The notes: generated by a model from the sequence alone, not told the origin. Positions 21,326 through 30,531 are shown, counted from the stretch's first letter. The stretch is DNA of 41,483 nucleotides from an uncultured Lachnospiraceae bacterium (GCA_947627245.1 CANQVH010000030.1:1-41483); one strand, 5' to 3'. Translations and numbers: made by a program.

Positions 21326-21348
21326 TTGAAAATATGAGGAGGCAGACC

Positions 21349-24300
21349 ATGTTGTACGACAAGGTACCTACAAGTCTGAATTTTGTCGAGCGAGAGAAGC
21401 AGACAGAAAAGTTCTGGAAGGAAAACAAGATTTTTGAGAAGAGTATGGCGAACCGCGAAGGCTGCGAGACGTACACATTTTACGACGGACCGCCCACGGC
21501 GAACGGCAAGCCGCATATCGGACATGTCCTGACGCGCGTGATCAAGGATATGATCCCGCGTTACCAGACGATGAAGGGCAAGATGGTGTCCCGCAAGGCG
21601 GGCTGGGATACGCACGGGCTTCCGGTGGAGCTGGAGGTCGAGCGCATGCTCGGTCTTGACGGCAAGGAGCAGATCGAGGAGTACGGTCTGATCCCGTTTA
21701 TCGATAAGTGTAAGGAGAGCGTCTGGAAGTACAAGGGGATGTGGGAGGATTTCTCCGGCACAGTCGGTTTCTGGGCCGACATGGACGACCCCTACGTGAC
21801 GTATCACGATGATTTCATTGAGTCTGAGTGGTGGGCGCTGAAAAAGATCTGGGACAGAGGGCTTCTGTACAAGGGCTTCAAGGTCGTTCCGTACTGCCCG
21901 CGCTGCGGCACGCCGTTGTCGGCGCAGGAGGTGGCGCAGGGCTACAAGACGGTGAAGGAGCGCTCCGCGATCGTGCGCTTCAAGGCAGTCGGCGAGGACG
22001 CGTATTTTCTTGCATGGACGACGACACCATGGACGCTTTTGTCGAATACGGCGCTGTGCGTGAATCCGGACGAGACGTACTGCAAGGTGAAAGCAGCCGA
22101 CGGCAGGATCTATTATATGGCGCAGGCGCTTCTGGATACCGTGCTCGGCAAGCTGGGTGATGAGGAAAAGGGAATCCCGGCGTATGAGATTTTGGAGACT
22201 TACACGGGCAAGGACCTGGAATACAGAGAATACGAACCGCTGTTTGCGGCGGCGGGAGAGGCCGCGGCGAAGCAGCACAAAAAGGCGCATTTCGTGACCT
22301 GCGACAATTACGTCACGATGTCCGACGGTACCGGTATCGTCCACATCGCGCCGGCGTTCGGTGAGGACGACAGCCGCGTGGGCCGCGATTATGATCTGCC
22401 GTTCATTCAGTTCGTGGACAACAAGGGCGAGCTGACGAAGGAGACGCCTTACGAGGGCATCTTCGTGAAGAAAGCGGATCCGGTCATCATCGCCGATCTG
22501 GACAGGGATGGCAAGCTGTTCGACGCGCCGAAGTTCGAGCATGATTATCCGCACTGCTGGCGCTGCGATACGCCGCTGATCTACTATGCGCGCGAGTCGT
22601 GGTTCATCAAGATGACCGCGGTGAAGGAAGACTTGATCGCGAACAACAATACGATCAACTGGATCCCGGAGAGCATCGGCAAGGGTCGCTTCGGCGATTG
22701 GCTGGAAAATGTGCAGGATTGGGGTATCTCCCGGAACCGCTATTGGGGCACGCCGCTGAACATCTGGGAGTGCGAGGACTGCGGGCATATGCATTCGGTC
22801 GGCAGCCGCGAGGAGCTCTTCGAGCTGAGCGGCAACGAAGCGGCGAAGACCGTGGAGCTGCATCGTCCGTACATCGATGAGATCACGATCAAGTGTCCGA
22901 AGTGCGGCAAGACGATGCACCGCGTGCCGGAGGTGATTGACTGCTGGTTTGATTCCGGCGCGATGCCGTTCGCGCAGTACCATTATCCGTTTGAGAATAA
23001 GGAATATTTTGAGGCGCATTTCCCGGCGCAGTTTATTTCCGAGGCCGTGGACCAGACGAGAGGCTGGTTCTACTCGTTGCTTGCGGAGTCGACGCTTTTG
23101 TTCAACAAGGCGCCGTATGAGAACGTCATTGTACTCGGACATGTGCAGGACGAGAACGGCCAAAAGATGAGTAAGTCCAAGGGCAACGCGGTCGACCCGT
23201 TTGAGGCATTGGAAGAGTATGGAGCCGACGCGATCCGCTGGTATTTCTATGTGAACAGCGCGCCGTGGCTGCCGAACCGCTTCCACGGCAAGGCCGTGCA
23301 GGAGGGTCAGCGCAAGTTCATGGGAACGCTGTGGAACACTTATGCGTTTTTCGTGCTTTACGCGAACATTGACAATTTCAATCCGATGGAGCATACATTG
23401 GATTATGGGAAGCTTTCCGTGATGGACAAGTGGCTCCTTTCTAAGATGAATACGATGGTGAAGACCGTCGACGAATCGCTTGGAAGCTACAAGATTCCGG
23501 AGGCCGGACGCGCGCTGCAGGAGTTTGTAGACGATATGAGCAACTGGTATGTCCGCCGCAGCCGCGAGCGTTTCTGGGCGAAGGGCATGGAGCAGGACAA
23601 GATCAACGCATATATGACGCTGTACACGGCGCTGGTGAACACCTGCAAGGCCGCGGCGCCGATGATTCCGTTCATGACGGAGGATATCTATCGCAACATC
23701 GTCTGCAAGGTGGATGCCTCCGCGCCGGAGAGCATTCATCTGTGTGATTTCCCGGCCGTGGACGAAGCGCAGATTGACGAGGAGCTTGAGCGCGCGATGG
23801 ATCAGGTGCTCAAGGTGGTTGTGATGGGGCGCGCATGCAGAAACGCGGCCAACATCAAGAATCGCCAGCCGATTGCTCTGATGTATATCAAGGCGCCGGA
23901 AGAGCTGCCGGAGTACTTTACGGATATCGTGAAGGACGAGTTGAATGTCAAGAAGGTCGAGTACACGCAGGACGTCGGAAGCTTCATCTCCTATACGTTC
24001 AAGCCGCAGCTCAAGACAGTCGGTCCGAAGTACGGCAAGCTGCTCGGAAAGATCCGTCAGGCGCTCACGGAACTTGACGGCAACAAGGCGATGGCGGAGC
24101 TTCGGGCAGACGGCGCGCTGAAGTTTGATTTTGACGGCGCCGAGGTCATTCTGGCTGAGGAAGATCTGCTGATCGAGACGGCGCAGACCGAGGGCTTCAT
24201 CGCGGAGACGAACGGCGATATCTCTGTCGTGCTGGATACGAAGCTGACACCGGAGCTGATCGAGGAGGGCTTTGTGCGCGAGCTGATCAGCAAGATCCAG

Positions 24301-24519
24301 ACGATGCGCAAGGAAGCCGGCTTCGAGGTGATGGACAAGATCCGCGTGTCCGTGAAGGACAACGAGAAGATTGATGCGATCCTGCGGAAGTTTGAGGGCG
24401 ATATTCTCTCCGACGTTATGGCGGATGAGATCGCATACGGAGCGGTGAGCGGGTATGTCAAGGACTGGAGCATCAACGGCGAGAATGTGACGTTGGGCGT
24501 GGAGAAACTATATTCGTGA
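21349..24519 (+). CDS. ileS: Isoleucyl-tRNA synthetase
   Basis: Charges tRNA-Ile. Class I signatures are PHIGH at residues 55-59 (PPTANGKPHIGH) and KMSKS at about 606-610; the editing domain segment TTTPWTLLSNTALCVNPDE is clear. Length is 1056. ATG 21349 is chosen because GAGGAGG lies 6 nt upstream and MLYDKVPTSLNF matches the family start; the frame is open further upstream through a repeat element. The C-terminus (ending GVEKLYS) lacks the Cys-rich zinc finger of classical bacterial IleRS, so it looks like the eukaryote-like IleRS2 type, a group often insensitive to mupirocin. No T-box is visible in the leader. The stop codon lies in repeat copy C. Confidence 0.97.
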   Translation: MLYDKVPTSLNFVEREKQTEKFWKENKIFEKSMANREGCETYTFYDGPPTANGKPHIGHVLTRVIKDMIPRYQTMKGKMVSRKAGWDTHGLPVELEVERMLGLDGKEQIEEYGLIPFIDKCKESVWKYKGMWEDFSGTVGFWADMDDPYVTYHDDFIESEWWALKKIWDRGLLYKGFKVVPYCPRCGTPLSAQEVAQGYKTVKERSAIVRFKAVGEDAYFLAWTTTPWTLLSNTALCVNPDETYCKVKAADGRIYYMAQALLDTVLGKLGDEEKGIPAYEILETYTGKDLEYREYEPLFAAAGEAAAKQHKKAHFVTCDNYVTMSDGTGIVHIAPAFGEDDSRVGRDYDLPFIQFVDNKGELTKETPYEGIFVKKADPVIIADLDRDGKLFDAPKFEHDYPHCWRCDTPLIYYARESWFIKMTAVKEDLIANNNTINWIPESIGKGRFGDWLENVQDWGISRNRYWGTPLNIWECEDCGHMHSVGSREELFELSGNEAAKTVELHRPYIDEITIKCPKCGKTMHRVPEVIDCWFDSGAMPFAQYHYPFENKEYFEAHFPAQFISEAVDQTRGWFYSLLAESTLLFNKAPYENVIVLGHVQDENGQKMSKSKGNAVDPFEALEEYGADAIRWYFYVNSAPWLPNRFHGKAVQEGQRKFMGTLWNTYAFFVLYANIDNFNPMEHTLDYGKLSVMDKWLLSKMNTMVKTVDESLGSYKIPEAGRALQEFVDDMSNWYVRRSRERFWAKGMEQDKINAYMTLYTALVNTCKAAAPMIPFMTEDIYRNIVCKVDASAPESIHLCDFPAVDEAQIDEELERAMDQVLKVVVMGRACRNAANIKNRQPIALMYIKAPEELPEYFTDIVKDELNVKKVEYTQDVGSFISYTFKPQLKTVGPKYGKLLGKIRQALTELDGNKAMAELRADGALKFDFDGAEVILAEEDLLIETAQTEGFIAETNGDISVVLDTKLTPELIEEGFVRELISKIQTMRKEAGFEVMDKIRVSVKDNEKIDAILRKFEGDILSDVMADEIAYGAVSGYVKDWSINGENVTLGVEKLYS

Positions 24520-24658
24520 AAGCAATGAGCCGTGCAAATGCACATGCCACCCCGGCGAGGGGCCCGCGACCGACCATTTGACACTTAGCGCGGTTATTTC
24601 GAGCTTAGTGACAAAGTGTGCCGTGCAAAAAACCGAAGGTTTTTGAGGGCAGCACGGC
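24513..24658 (+). repeat. Dispersed structured element, copy C (ileS-glgP gap)
   Basis: Begins TTCGTGAAAGCAATGAGCCGTGC, with the TGA being the ileS stop, and ends GCACGGC (24652-24658). Inside are CCCC-GGCGA-GGGG, a symmetric hairpin made of TTTG, CACT and AGC pairing back to GCT, AGTG and CAAA with matched internal mismatches, a second GCCGTGC (24620-24626), and an ACC-GAA-GGT hairpin flanked by A- and T-runs. The -35 box of the glgP promoter lies in its 3' end. Confidence 0.85.
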
Positions 24659-24670
24659 ACAGCATATAAT
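24643..24670 (+). promoter_or_regulatory. Probable glgP promoter, partly inside repeat copy C
   Basis: TTGAGG (24643-24648) and TATAAT (24665-24670) with a 16-nt spacer, 38 bp before glgP. The -35 box is made by the 3' part of the repeat element, so the element may have supplied promoter sequence. Confidence 0.6.
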
Positions 24671-24708
24671 AAAGACGGGTAATTACCTATATAGGAAAGG
24701 ATGAGACG

Positions 24709-27186
24709 ATGAGTAAACTGATTGACAAGGAAGTGTTCAAGGAGCGTGTGAAGGAGAATGTCAAGACGCTCTATCGTAAGACGATCAAGGAGGCGGATCA
24801 GCAGCAGCTTTTCCAGGCGGTTTCCTACGCCGTGAAGGATGAGATCATCAACAACTGGCTGGCGACGCAGAAGCAGTATGAGATCGACGATCCGAAGATG
24901 GTCTACTATATGTCGATGGAGTTCCTGATGGGGCGTGCACTCGGCAACAATCTGATCAACCTGACTGCATATAAGGAAGTGAAGGAAGCGCTCGAAGAGA
25001 TGGGCTTCGATCTCAACGTGATCGAGGATCAGGAGCCGGATGCCGCGCTGGGCAACGGCGGCCTCGGCCGTCTGGCGGCGTGCTTCCTGGATTCGCTGGC
25101 GACGCTGGGTTACTGCGCGTACGGCTGCGGCATCCGCTACCGTTACGGCATGTTCAAGCAGAAGATCGAGAACGGCTACCAGATCGAGGTGCCGGACAAC
25201 TGGCTGAAGGATGGCAATCCGTTCGAGCTGCGCCGTCCGGAGTACGCGAAGATCGTCAAGTTCGGCGGCTACGTGCGCGTCGAGTACGACGAAGCGACAC
25301 AGAGAAATCGCTTCATTCACGAGGGCTATCAGGCGGTGCGCGCGGTACCGTTCGACATGCCGATCCTCGGATACAACAACAACCTCGTCAACACGTTGCG
25401 CATCTGGGACGCGGAGCCGCTCACGGACTTCCATCTGGATTCGTTTGACAAGGGTGATTACCAGAAAGCGGTCGAGCAGGAGAACCTGGCGAAGAACCTC
25501 GTCGACGTCCTTTACCCGAACGACAATCATTACGCGGGCAAGGAGCTGCGTCTGAAGCAGCAGTATTTCTTCATTTCCGCGAGCGTGCAGCAGGCGGTCG
25601 ATAAGTACAAGAAAGTGCACAAGGACATCCATAAATTCCATGAGAAGGTGACGTTCCAGCTCAACGACACGCATCCGACGGTAGCGACGGCAGAGCTGAT
25701 GCGCATCCTGCTTGACGAGGAAGGGCTCGAGTGGATGGAGGCGTGGGACGTCGTATCGAAGACCTGCGCGTACACGAACCACACGATCATGTCCGAGGCG
25801 CTTGAGAAATGGCCGATCGAGCTGTTCTCAAGACTGCTTCCGCGTATTTATCAGATCATCGAGGAGATTAACCGCCGCTTCGTTGCAGACATTCAGAAGC
25901 TCTATCCGGGCGATCAGGAGAAGCTGCGCAAGATGGCGATCATCTACGACGGACAGGTGCGCATGGCGAACCTTGCGATCGCTGTGGGTTATTCCGTCAA
26001 CGGTGTGGCGAAGCTGCACACCGAGATCCTGAAAAATCAGGAACTCAAGGACTTCTACGAGATGATGCCGCAGAAGTTCAACAACAAGACAAACGGTATC
26101 ACGCAGAGAAGATTCCTGCTCCACGCGAACCCACTTCTTGCGGACTGGGTGACGGCGCACATCGGCGACGAATGGATCACCGATCTCCCGCAGATCGCGA
26201 AAATGAAGCTTTACGCGGACGACAAGAAGGCACAGCAGGAGTTCATGAACATCAAGTATCAGAACAAACTGCGTCTGGCAAAATATATCAAAGAGCACAA
26301 CGGCATCGATGTAGACCCGCGCTCGATCTTCGACGTGCAGGTCAAGAGGCTGCATGAGTACAAACGCCAGCTCCTTAACATCCTGCATGTGATGTATCTG
26401 TATAACAAGATCAAGGACCATCCGGAGATGGAGTTCTATCCGAGAACCTTTATTTTCGGTGCAAAGGCGGCGGCAGGCTATCGCCGCGCGAAGCTGACGA
26501 TCAAGCTGATCAATACAGTGGCGGACGTCATCAACAACGACAAGTCGATCAACGGCAAGCTGAAGGTCGTGTTCATTGAGGATTATCGCGTTTCCAACGC
26601 GGAGCTGATCTTCGCGGCGGCGGATGTCTCCGAGCAGATCTCTACCGCGAGTAAGGAAGCCTCCGGCACGGGCAACATGAAGTTTATGCTGAACGGTGCT
26701 CCGACGCTCGGCACGATGGACGGCGCGAATGTTGAGATTGTTGAGGAAGTGGGCGAGGAGAATGCGTTCATCTTCGGTCTTTCCGCGGACGAGGTCATCC
26801 GTTACGAGAACGAGGGCGGTTATCATCCGACCGACTACTTTAACAACGATCAGGATATCCGCCGCGTGCTGATGCAGCTCATCAACGGCGAGTACTCCAG
26901 CGATACGGAGATGTTCCGTGACATTTACGATTCGCTCCTGAACACGAACAGCAGTGATCGTCCGGACACCTACTTTATCCTCGCGGACTTCAAATCCTAC
27001 GCGGCTGCGCAGGAGCGCGTCGAGGAGGCGTACCGCGATGAAGCGCGTTGGGCGAAGATGGCGATCCTGAACATGGCGAGCAGCGGAAAGTTCACGTCCG
27101 ACCGCACGATCCAGCAGTATGTCGACGAGATCTGGCATCTGGACAAGGTCGAGGTGAAGGTGGATCCGAAGTCGTTTGAGGTGTAA
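24709..27186 (+). CDS. glgP: Glycogen/alpha-glucan phosphorylase
   Basis: Releases glucose 1-phosphate from alpha-1,4-glucans in the cytosol. The whole GT35 sequence is recognisable, including EDQEPDAALGNGGLGRLAAC and the pyridoxal-phosphate site EASGTGNMKF with Lys658. Length 825 is standard. AGGAAAGGATGAGACG precedes the ATG. It appears to be monocistronic, with its promoter partly in the upstream repeat; no other glycogen gene is in the window. Confidence 0.98.
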   Translation: MSKLIDKEVFKERVKENVKTLYRKTIKEADQQQLFQAVSYAVKDEIINNWLATQKQYEIDDPKMVYYMSMEFLMGRALGNNLINLTAYKEVKEALEEMGFDLNVIEDQEPDAALGNGGLGRLAACFLDSLATLGYCAYGCGIRYRYGMFKQKIENGYQIEVPDNWLKDGNPFELRRPEYAKIVKFGGYVRVEYDEATQRNRFIHEGYQAVRAVPFDMPILGYNNNLVNTLRIWDAEPLTDFHLDSFDKGDYQKAVEQENLAKNLVDVLYPNDNHYAGKELRLKQQYFFISASVQQAVDKYKKVHKDIHKFHEKVTFQLNDTHPTVATAELMRILLDEEGLEWMEAWDVVSKTCAYTNHTIMSEALEKWPIELFSRLLPRIYQIIEEINRRFVADIQKLYPGDQEKLRKMAIIYDGQVRMANLAIAVGYSVNGVAKLHTEILKNQELKDFYEMMPQKFNNKTNGITQRRFLLHANPLLADWVTAHIGDEWITDLPQIAKMKLYADDKKAQQEFMNIKYQNKLRLAKYIKEHNGIDVDPRSIFDVQVKRLHEYKRQLLNILHVMYLYNKIKDHPEMEFYPRTFIFGAKAAAGYRRAKLTIKLINTVADVINNDKSINGKLKVVFIEDYRVSNAELIFAAADVSEQISTASKEASGTGNMKFMLNGAPTLGTMDGANVEIVEEVGEENAFIFGLSADEVIRYENEGGYHPTDYFNNDQDIRRVLMQLINGEYSSDTEMFRDIYDSLLNTNSSDRPDTYFILADFKSYAAAQERVEEAYRDEARWAKMAILNMASSGKFTSDRTIQQYVDEIWHLDKVEVKVDPKSFEV

Positions 27187-27258
27187 GGCGTAAGGGACAG
27201 AGAAAAAAGAGGCGATCGAGAAAGCGTCCAATAAAATAAAGTCCATAATGTATTCGGA

Positions 27259-27288
27259 GCGCGGCATGATTTCGGTCATGTCGCGTTT
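27259..27288 (+). terminator. Hairpin after glgP, weak terminator
   Basis: GCGCGGCATGA (27259-27269) pairs with TCATGTCGCGT (27276-27286) around TTTCGG. Only three T follow, so termination is uncertain. It marks the border to the AT-richer AbiE island. Confidence 0.5.
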
Positions 27289-27365
27289 CCGTTATAGACT
27301 TCAGTTAGTTGAATATGTCGAAGTTTTTCGTGTTTAGAAAATAGAAGACATTTTAAATCAACTCG

Positions 27366-27394
27366 TTGACATTGATCGTAATATTGAATATAAT
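27366..27394 (+). promoter_or_regulatory. Promoter of the AbiE-like operon
   Basis: Consensus TTGACA (27366-27371) and TATAAT (27389-27394) separated by exactly 17 nt, 28 bp before abiEi. Two AATATTG repeats overlap the -10 region; AbiEi antitoxins repress their own promoter through repeats, so these are operator candidates. Confidence 0.85.
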
Positions 27395-27422
27395 ATTGTT
27401 GGATTATGTATGAGGTGACACT

Positions 27423-28016
27423 ATGGATTTCATGAGAGAACTTACTGTAATCGCTAAACTGAACGGGGGCATTATTGAAACGAAAATTGCAGAACAGCAT
27501 GGTATTTCAAGAGCCATGCTTTCAAAACTGTATAAAGAGGCAAAAATCCGACGTATTGCGAAAGGACAGTATATCCTTCCTGATGATATTCAGGATGAGC
27601 TCTTCTCGATTAGCAGGCGATCCGCGAAAATTATTTTTTCCCATGAAACAGCACTGTTTCTCCATGGCATCTCTGATCGTACACCTTTTGAGCACACAGT
27701 TACCGCCCCGTCAGGATGCACTCCGTCAGCGGAAATAAAATCAGAATGCAAGATATACTACATCAAGCTGGAACTTTTCGAGCTTGGAAAAACTATGCTT
27801 CAAACTCCGTCCGGCAATCCAGTTCCTGCCTATGATCTTGAAAGGACGATCTGTGATGTTATTCGAAGTCGAAACAGAGTCGGAACAGAAACATTTTTGA
27901 ATGCGTTAAAAGAGTATGCGGCTGATCCAAAAAAGAATTTGAACAAATTAAACACTTATGCGAAACGGCTCCGTGTCGCAAAGATTCTTCGCCAGTATCT
28001 GGAGGTCCTTTTATGA
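27423..28016 (+). CDS. Type IV antitoxin, AbiEi family
   Basis: Antitoxin half of an AbiE toxin-antitoxin pair used in phage abortive infection and DNA stabilisation. The N-terminus (about 5-55) is a winged helix with IIETKIAEQHGISRAMLSKLYKEAKIRRIAKGQYIL, the usual AbiEi DNA-binding start. The region HETALFLHGISDRTPFEHTVTAP and YDLERTICDVIR are typical of the C-terminal antitoxin domain. Length 197 is normal. It has a consensus promoter and its stop overlaps the toxin start by 4 bp. Codon use is AT-richer than glgP, consistent with acquisition. Confidence 0.92.
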   Translation: MDFMRELTVIAKLNGGIIETKIAEQHGISRAMLSKLYKEAKIRRIAKGQYILPDDIQDELFSISRRSAKIIFSHETALFLHGISDRTPFEHTVTAPSGCTPSAEIKSECKIYYIKLELFELGKTMLQTPSGNPVPAYDLERTICDVIRSRNRVGTETFLNALKEYAADPKKNLNKLNTYAKRLRVAKILRQYLEVLL

Positions 28017-28876
28017 GCAATGCAATGAGTTTAAAGGCGAAAATTCGAAATATCGCAAAACAGAAAAACATACCGGCGCAGGTTGTCATGCAAAATTATA
28101 TGTTTGAGCGGTTGCTGGTACGCCTTTCTGCTTCCGGATACAAAGAGAGATTTGTTCTGAAGGGCGGTATGTTGGTTGCTGCTATCGTAGGTCTGGATAA
28201 CCGGGCAACGATGGATCTGGATACCACATTGAAAGATCTTCCGCTGACGCCAGATGCGATTCGCGGCGCGTTGGAGCAAGTTTGCGCCATAGCTTTTGAA
28301 GATGGCGTTGTATTCGAAATGGGAACCATTTCTCGTATTCGCGAGGATGATATTTACGGCGGATACCGCGTGATGATAAATGCGAAATTCGATACATTAC
28401 TGATCCCGCTGAGTATTGATATTTCTACCGGCGATGCAATCACACCTCATCCGGTGCAATATCATTTCTCAGAACTATTTGACGATGAAAAAACTTACGA
28501 TCTGTGGGCATACAATATAGAAACAGTCATGGCTGAAAAGGTAGAAACCATCCTGCGGCGCGGAGTGTTTAATACCCGTCCCAGAGATTTTTACGATGCT
28601 TATATATTGGCAACAACGCAGAAATTTGACAAGACTGTATTTGCTGAGGCACTATTTGCGACAGCAAACCATCGTGGAACGGCGGAGCAGATTGCGGATG
28701 TAACGGACATCCTTATGAATATTGAGAACAGCTCTGAGCTTCACGCAATGTGGGATAAGTATCGAAAACAATTTTCTTATGCGAAGGACATAGAATATGA
28801 TCAGATTATAGCCAGTCTAAAAGAATTAATTGATACATATTTTCCCGATGATTCGGGAGAGGGAGGAAATTCTTGA
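28013..28876 (+). CDS. Type IV toxin, AbiEii nucleotidyltransferase family
   Basis: Toxin half of the AbiE pair. It has the minimal nucleotidyltransferase signature: LKGGMLV with Gly51-Gly52, then RATMDLD with Asp68 and Asp70, and the C-terminal helical part VMAEKVETILRRGVFNTRPRDFYDAYIL, including the Lys/Arg/Asp residues conserved in AbiEii. Related toxins transfer nucleotides to tRNA or use GTP to stop growth. Length 287 is normal and all key residues are intact. The 3' end overlaps the start of a broken nuclease gene. Confidence 0.93.
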   Translation: MSNAMSLKAKIRNIAKQKNIPAQVVMQNYMFERLLVRLSASGYKERFVLKGGMLVAAIVGLDNRATMDLDTTLKDLPLTPDAIRGALEQVCAIAFEDGVVFEMGTISRIREDDIYGGYRVMINAKFDTLLIPLSIDISTGDAITPHPVQYHFSELFDDEKTYDLWAYNIETVMAEKVETILRRGVFNTRPRDFYDAYILATTQKFDKTVFAEALFATANHRGTAEQIADVTDILMNIENSSELHAMWDKYRKQFSYAKDIEYDQIIASLKELIDTYFPDDSGEGGNS

Positions 28877-29773
28877 GGAGATCCACAGCAGTCCGTTTCT
28901 GGAAGAGCAGTTTGAAAAATGGACGCAGAAGCAGCAAAAAGAATTCCTTGATATTTGCACAGGTGTGAAGGGGGTGAAAATTCTATATGACACATTTTTC
29001 AAGGAGATTATGGATCCGGAGTATCGACCGGAACGGTTGAACCGGTTGCTTTCACTGCTGCTTGGAAAGTCGGTTGAGGTCGAAGTGATGCTGCAAAATG
29101 ATTCTCCCCGCATTGCGGGTGAAAAGACGCTGTTGAGCATGGATCTTGTGAGGACGGCAGCATCGCGAACATCGAAGTGCAACGGATCGCTTACCATTTC
29201 CCGGGAGAGCGCGGTGCGACATATTCAGCGGATCTGCTTTTGCGGCAATACCGGCATGTACGAAAGGAATTCAGCAAGACAAATAAGGGGAAATGGTTTG
29301 ACTACAGGCGGTTAAAGAACTTGATCGAGAAATACCCGGAATTTCGAGCCATGTACGAGGAGGTATACAGCATTTGCAGGAGTATGGAGGATGTTATGAA
29401 GATATTTTCAGACGAACTGCGGATATTGGATGAAAACACTGTCATGAACATGATTGATGAGATGCGGGAGGAGAACGAGCAGATAAAAACAGAGTTGCAG
29501 GACATGAAAGCGAACCGGCATAATCTGGAGGAACAGAAGCAAACATTGGAAGAGCAGAACCAAACGCTCGAAGAACAGAACCAAGGCCTAAAGAAAGAAA
29601 AAAAGGGTCTGGAAGAGCAAAATCAAAGTCTGGAATCCGAGATTAAGCGAAAAGACGAAAAAATTGCTTTACTCGAAACGCAGTCTCAGGAAAGTCGTCG
29701 GCTCTATGAAGAAATGGCGCGGCAGGTGGATGAACTCCGCCGGAAGCTGGCAAATCAGGATCAGACAGTATAG
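28848..29773 (+). pseudogene. Broken Rpn-family PD-(D/E)XK nuclease/transposase
   Basis: The first part (28848 to about 29152) reads FLEEQFEKWTQKQQKEFLDICTGVKGVKILYDTFFKEIMDPEYRPERLNRLLSLLLGK, the usual N-terminus of Rpn-like recombination-promoting nucleases. After SMDLV the frame shifts: DGSIANIEVQRIAYHFPGERGATYSADLLLRQY, the nuclease core, continues in another frame from about 29153. A second lesion joins KWFDYR directly to LKNLIEKYPEFRAMYEEVY, skipping the middle of the family's domain. The C-terminus is a coiled coil with repeated LEEQNQ heptads. Two independent lesions make it a relic. It starts inside the 3' end of the AbiEii gene. Confidence 0.85.
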
Positions 29774-29840
29774 CAGTCCGGCAGGATCCAAAAAACGGAA
29801 GAGGAAAACCCAATCTACAGAAGAGAAGGGGATGCCTGAA

Positions 29841-29859
29841 AATCCACATGGATTTTTGG
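29841..29859 (+). terminator. Hairpin terminator after the nuclease relic
   Basis: AAAATCC, a four-base loop, then GGATTTTT. Short but A/T-flanked on both sides, between the convergent relic and metallophosphoesterase gene. A 9-bp inverted pair TCCGGCAGG (29777-29785) and CCTGCCGGA (29889-29897) brackets it. Confidence 0.55.
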
Positions 29860-29907
29860 TGTGTCCTTATTTTTATGCTTAAGAATGCCCTGCCGGAAGA
29901 TTTAATT

Positions 29908-30531
29908 TTACCGCATCCCCAGTCGTCCCGGATCATCATCCTCGAAGTCGAAGACATACCGTCCGCAGGCATTGATGACGTGTGTGTCCAGATATTTGTC
30001 GTAGCGCTTGTGCGCGCGTCCGTAGGACAGGTGAACGTGGCCGTGCAGGAAAAATTTGGGTTTGTATTTTTCCATCAGGGTCAGAAAGACCTTGAAGCCT
30101 TGGTGCGGGAGATCGCGGCCGTCGTTAAGCTGGTAGGCGGGGGCGTGTGTCACCAGAATGTCAAAGCCGCGCCGCCACAAAAGCTTTAGCTTCAGCCGGG
30201 CGACCCGGCGACGCATCTGAAATTCGGTGTACTGATAATTTCCGGGACGGTAGCGCATGGAACCGCCCAGTCCGAGGATGCGCACACCCTCGTGGACATA
30301 GATGTCGTCGTCGATGCAGATACAGCCATCGGGCGGAACCTTGTCGTACTTCTCGTCGTGATTACCGCGCACATATAGAACCGGCGCGGTCGTGAATGTC
30401 GCCAGAAACGAGAGATAATGCGGGTCCAGATCGCCGCAGGAGATGATCAGGTCGATCCCGTCCAGTTTGCTTTTTTCAAAATAATCCCACAGATAAGGGG
30501 ATTCCTCATCTGCAATCGCGAGTATGCGCAT
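29908..30531 (-). CDS. Metallophosphoesterase (calcineurin-like)
   Basis: Cytosolic binuclear-metal phosphohydrolase of 207 residues. Motifs run GDLDPHY (metal), GNHDEKY (metal/catalytic His), THAPAY and HGHVH near the C-terminus. The usual first DxH motif is replaced by IADEES, so one metal ligand differs from the classical form. Substrate unknown; YfcE/MJ0936-like enzymes are the nearest by layout. AAGGA lies upstream. A possible promoter (TTGAAA, 17 nt, TATTAG on the minus strand) lies in the 119-bp gap. Confidence 0.85.
   Translation of the reverse strand: MRILAIADEESPYLWDYFEKSKLDGIDLIISCGDLDPHYLSFLATFTTAPVLYVRGNHDEKYDKVPPDGCICIDDDIYVHEGVRILGLGGSMRYRPGNYQYTEFQMRRRVARLKLKLLWRRGFDILVTHAPAYQLNDGRDLPHQGFKVFLTLMEKYKPKFFLHGHVHLSYGRAHKRYDKYLDTHVINACGRYVFDFEDDDPGRLGMR

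Noticed and set aside
21196..21348. Longer ileS start at 21196
   Set aside because: ATG 21196 lies between the -35 and -10 boxes of the promoter, so it would not be transcribed; GAGGAGG marks ATG 21349.
21175..23739. 854-codon open frame on the minus strand opposite ileS
   Set aside because: It is a shadow of strong codon bias in ileS; it lacks a ribosome site, has an Arg/His/Leu-rich composition and crosses the ileS promoter and repeat.
25828..27279. 483-codon open frame opposite glgP, and similar antisense frames opposite atpD, metK and the kinase gene
   Set aside because: All lie opposite highly conserved genes with high third-position GC, and show no recognisable domain.
29777..29897. 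TCCGGCAGG/CCTGCCGGA pair as insertion-sequence ends
   Set aside because: Only 9 bp and about 120 bp apart, with no transposase or target duplication; kept only as a note with the terminator.
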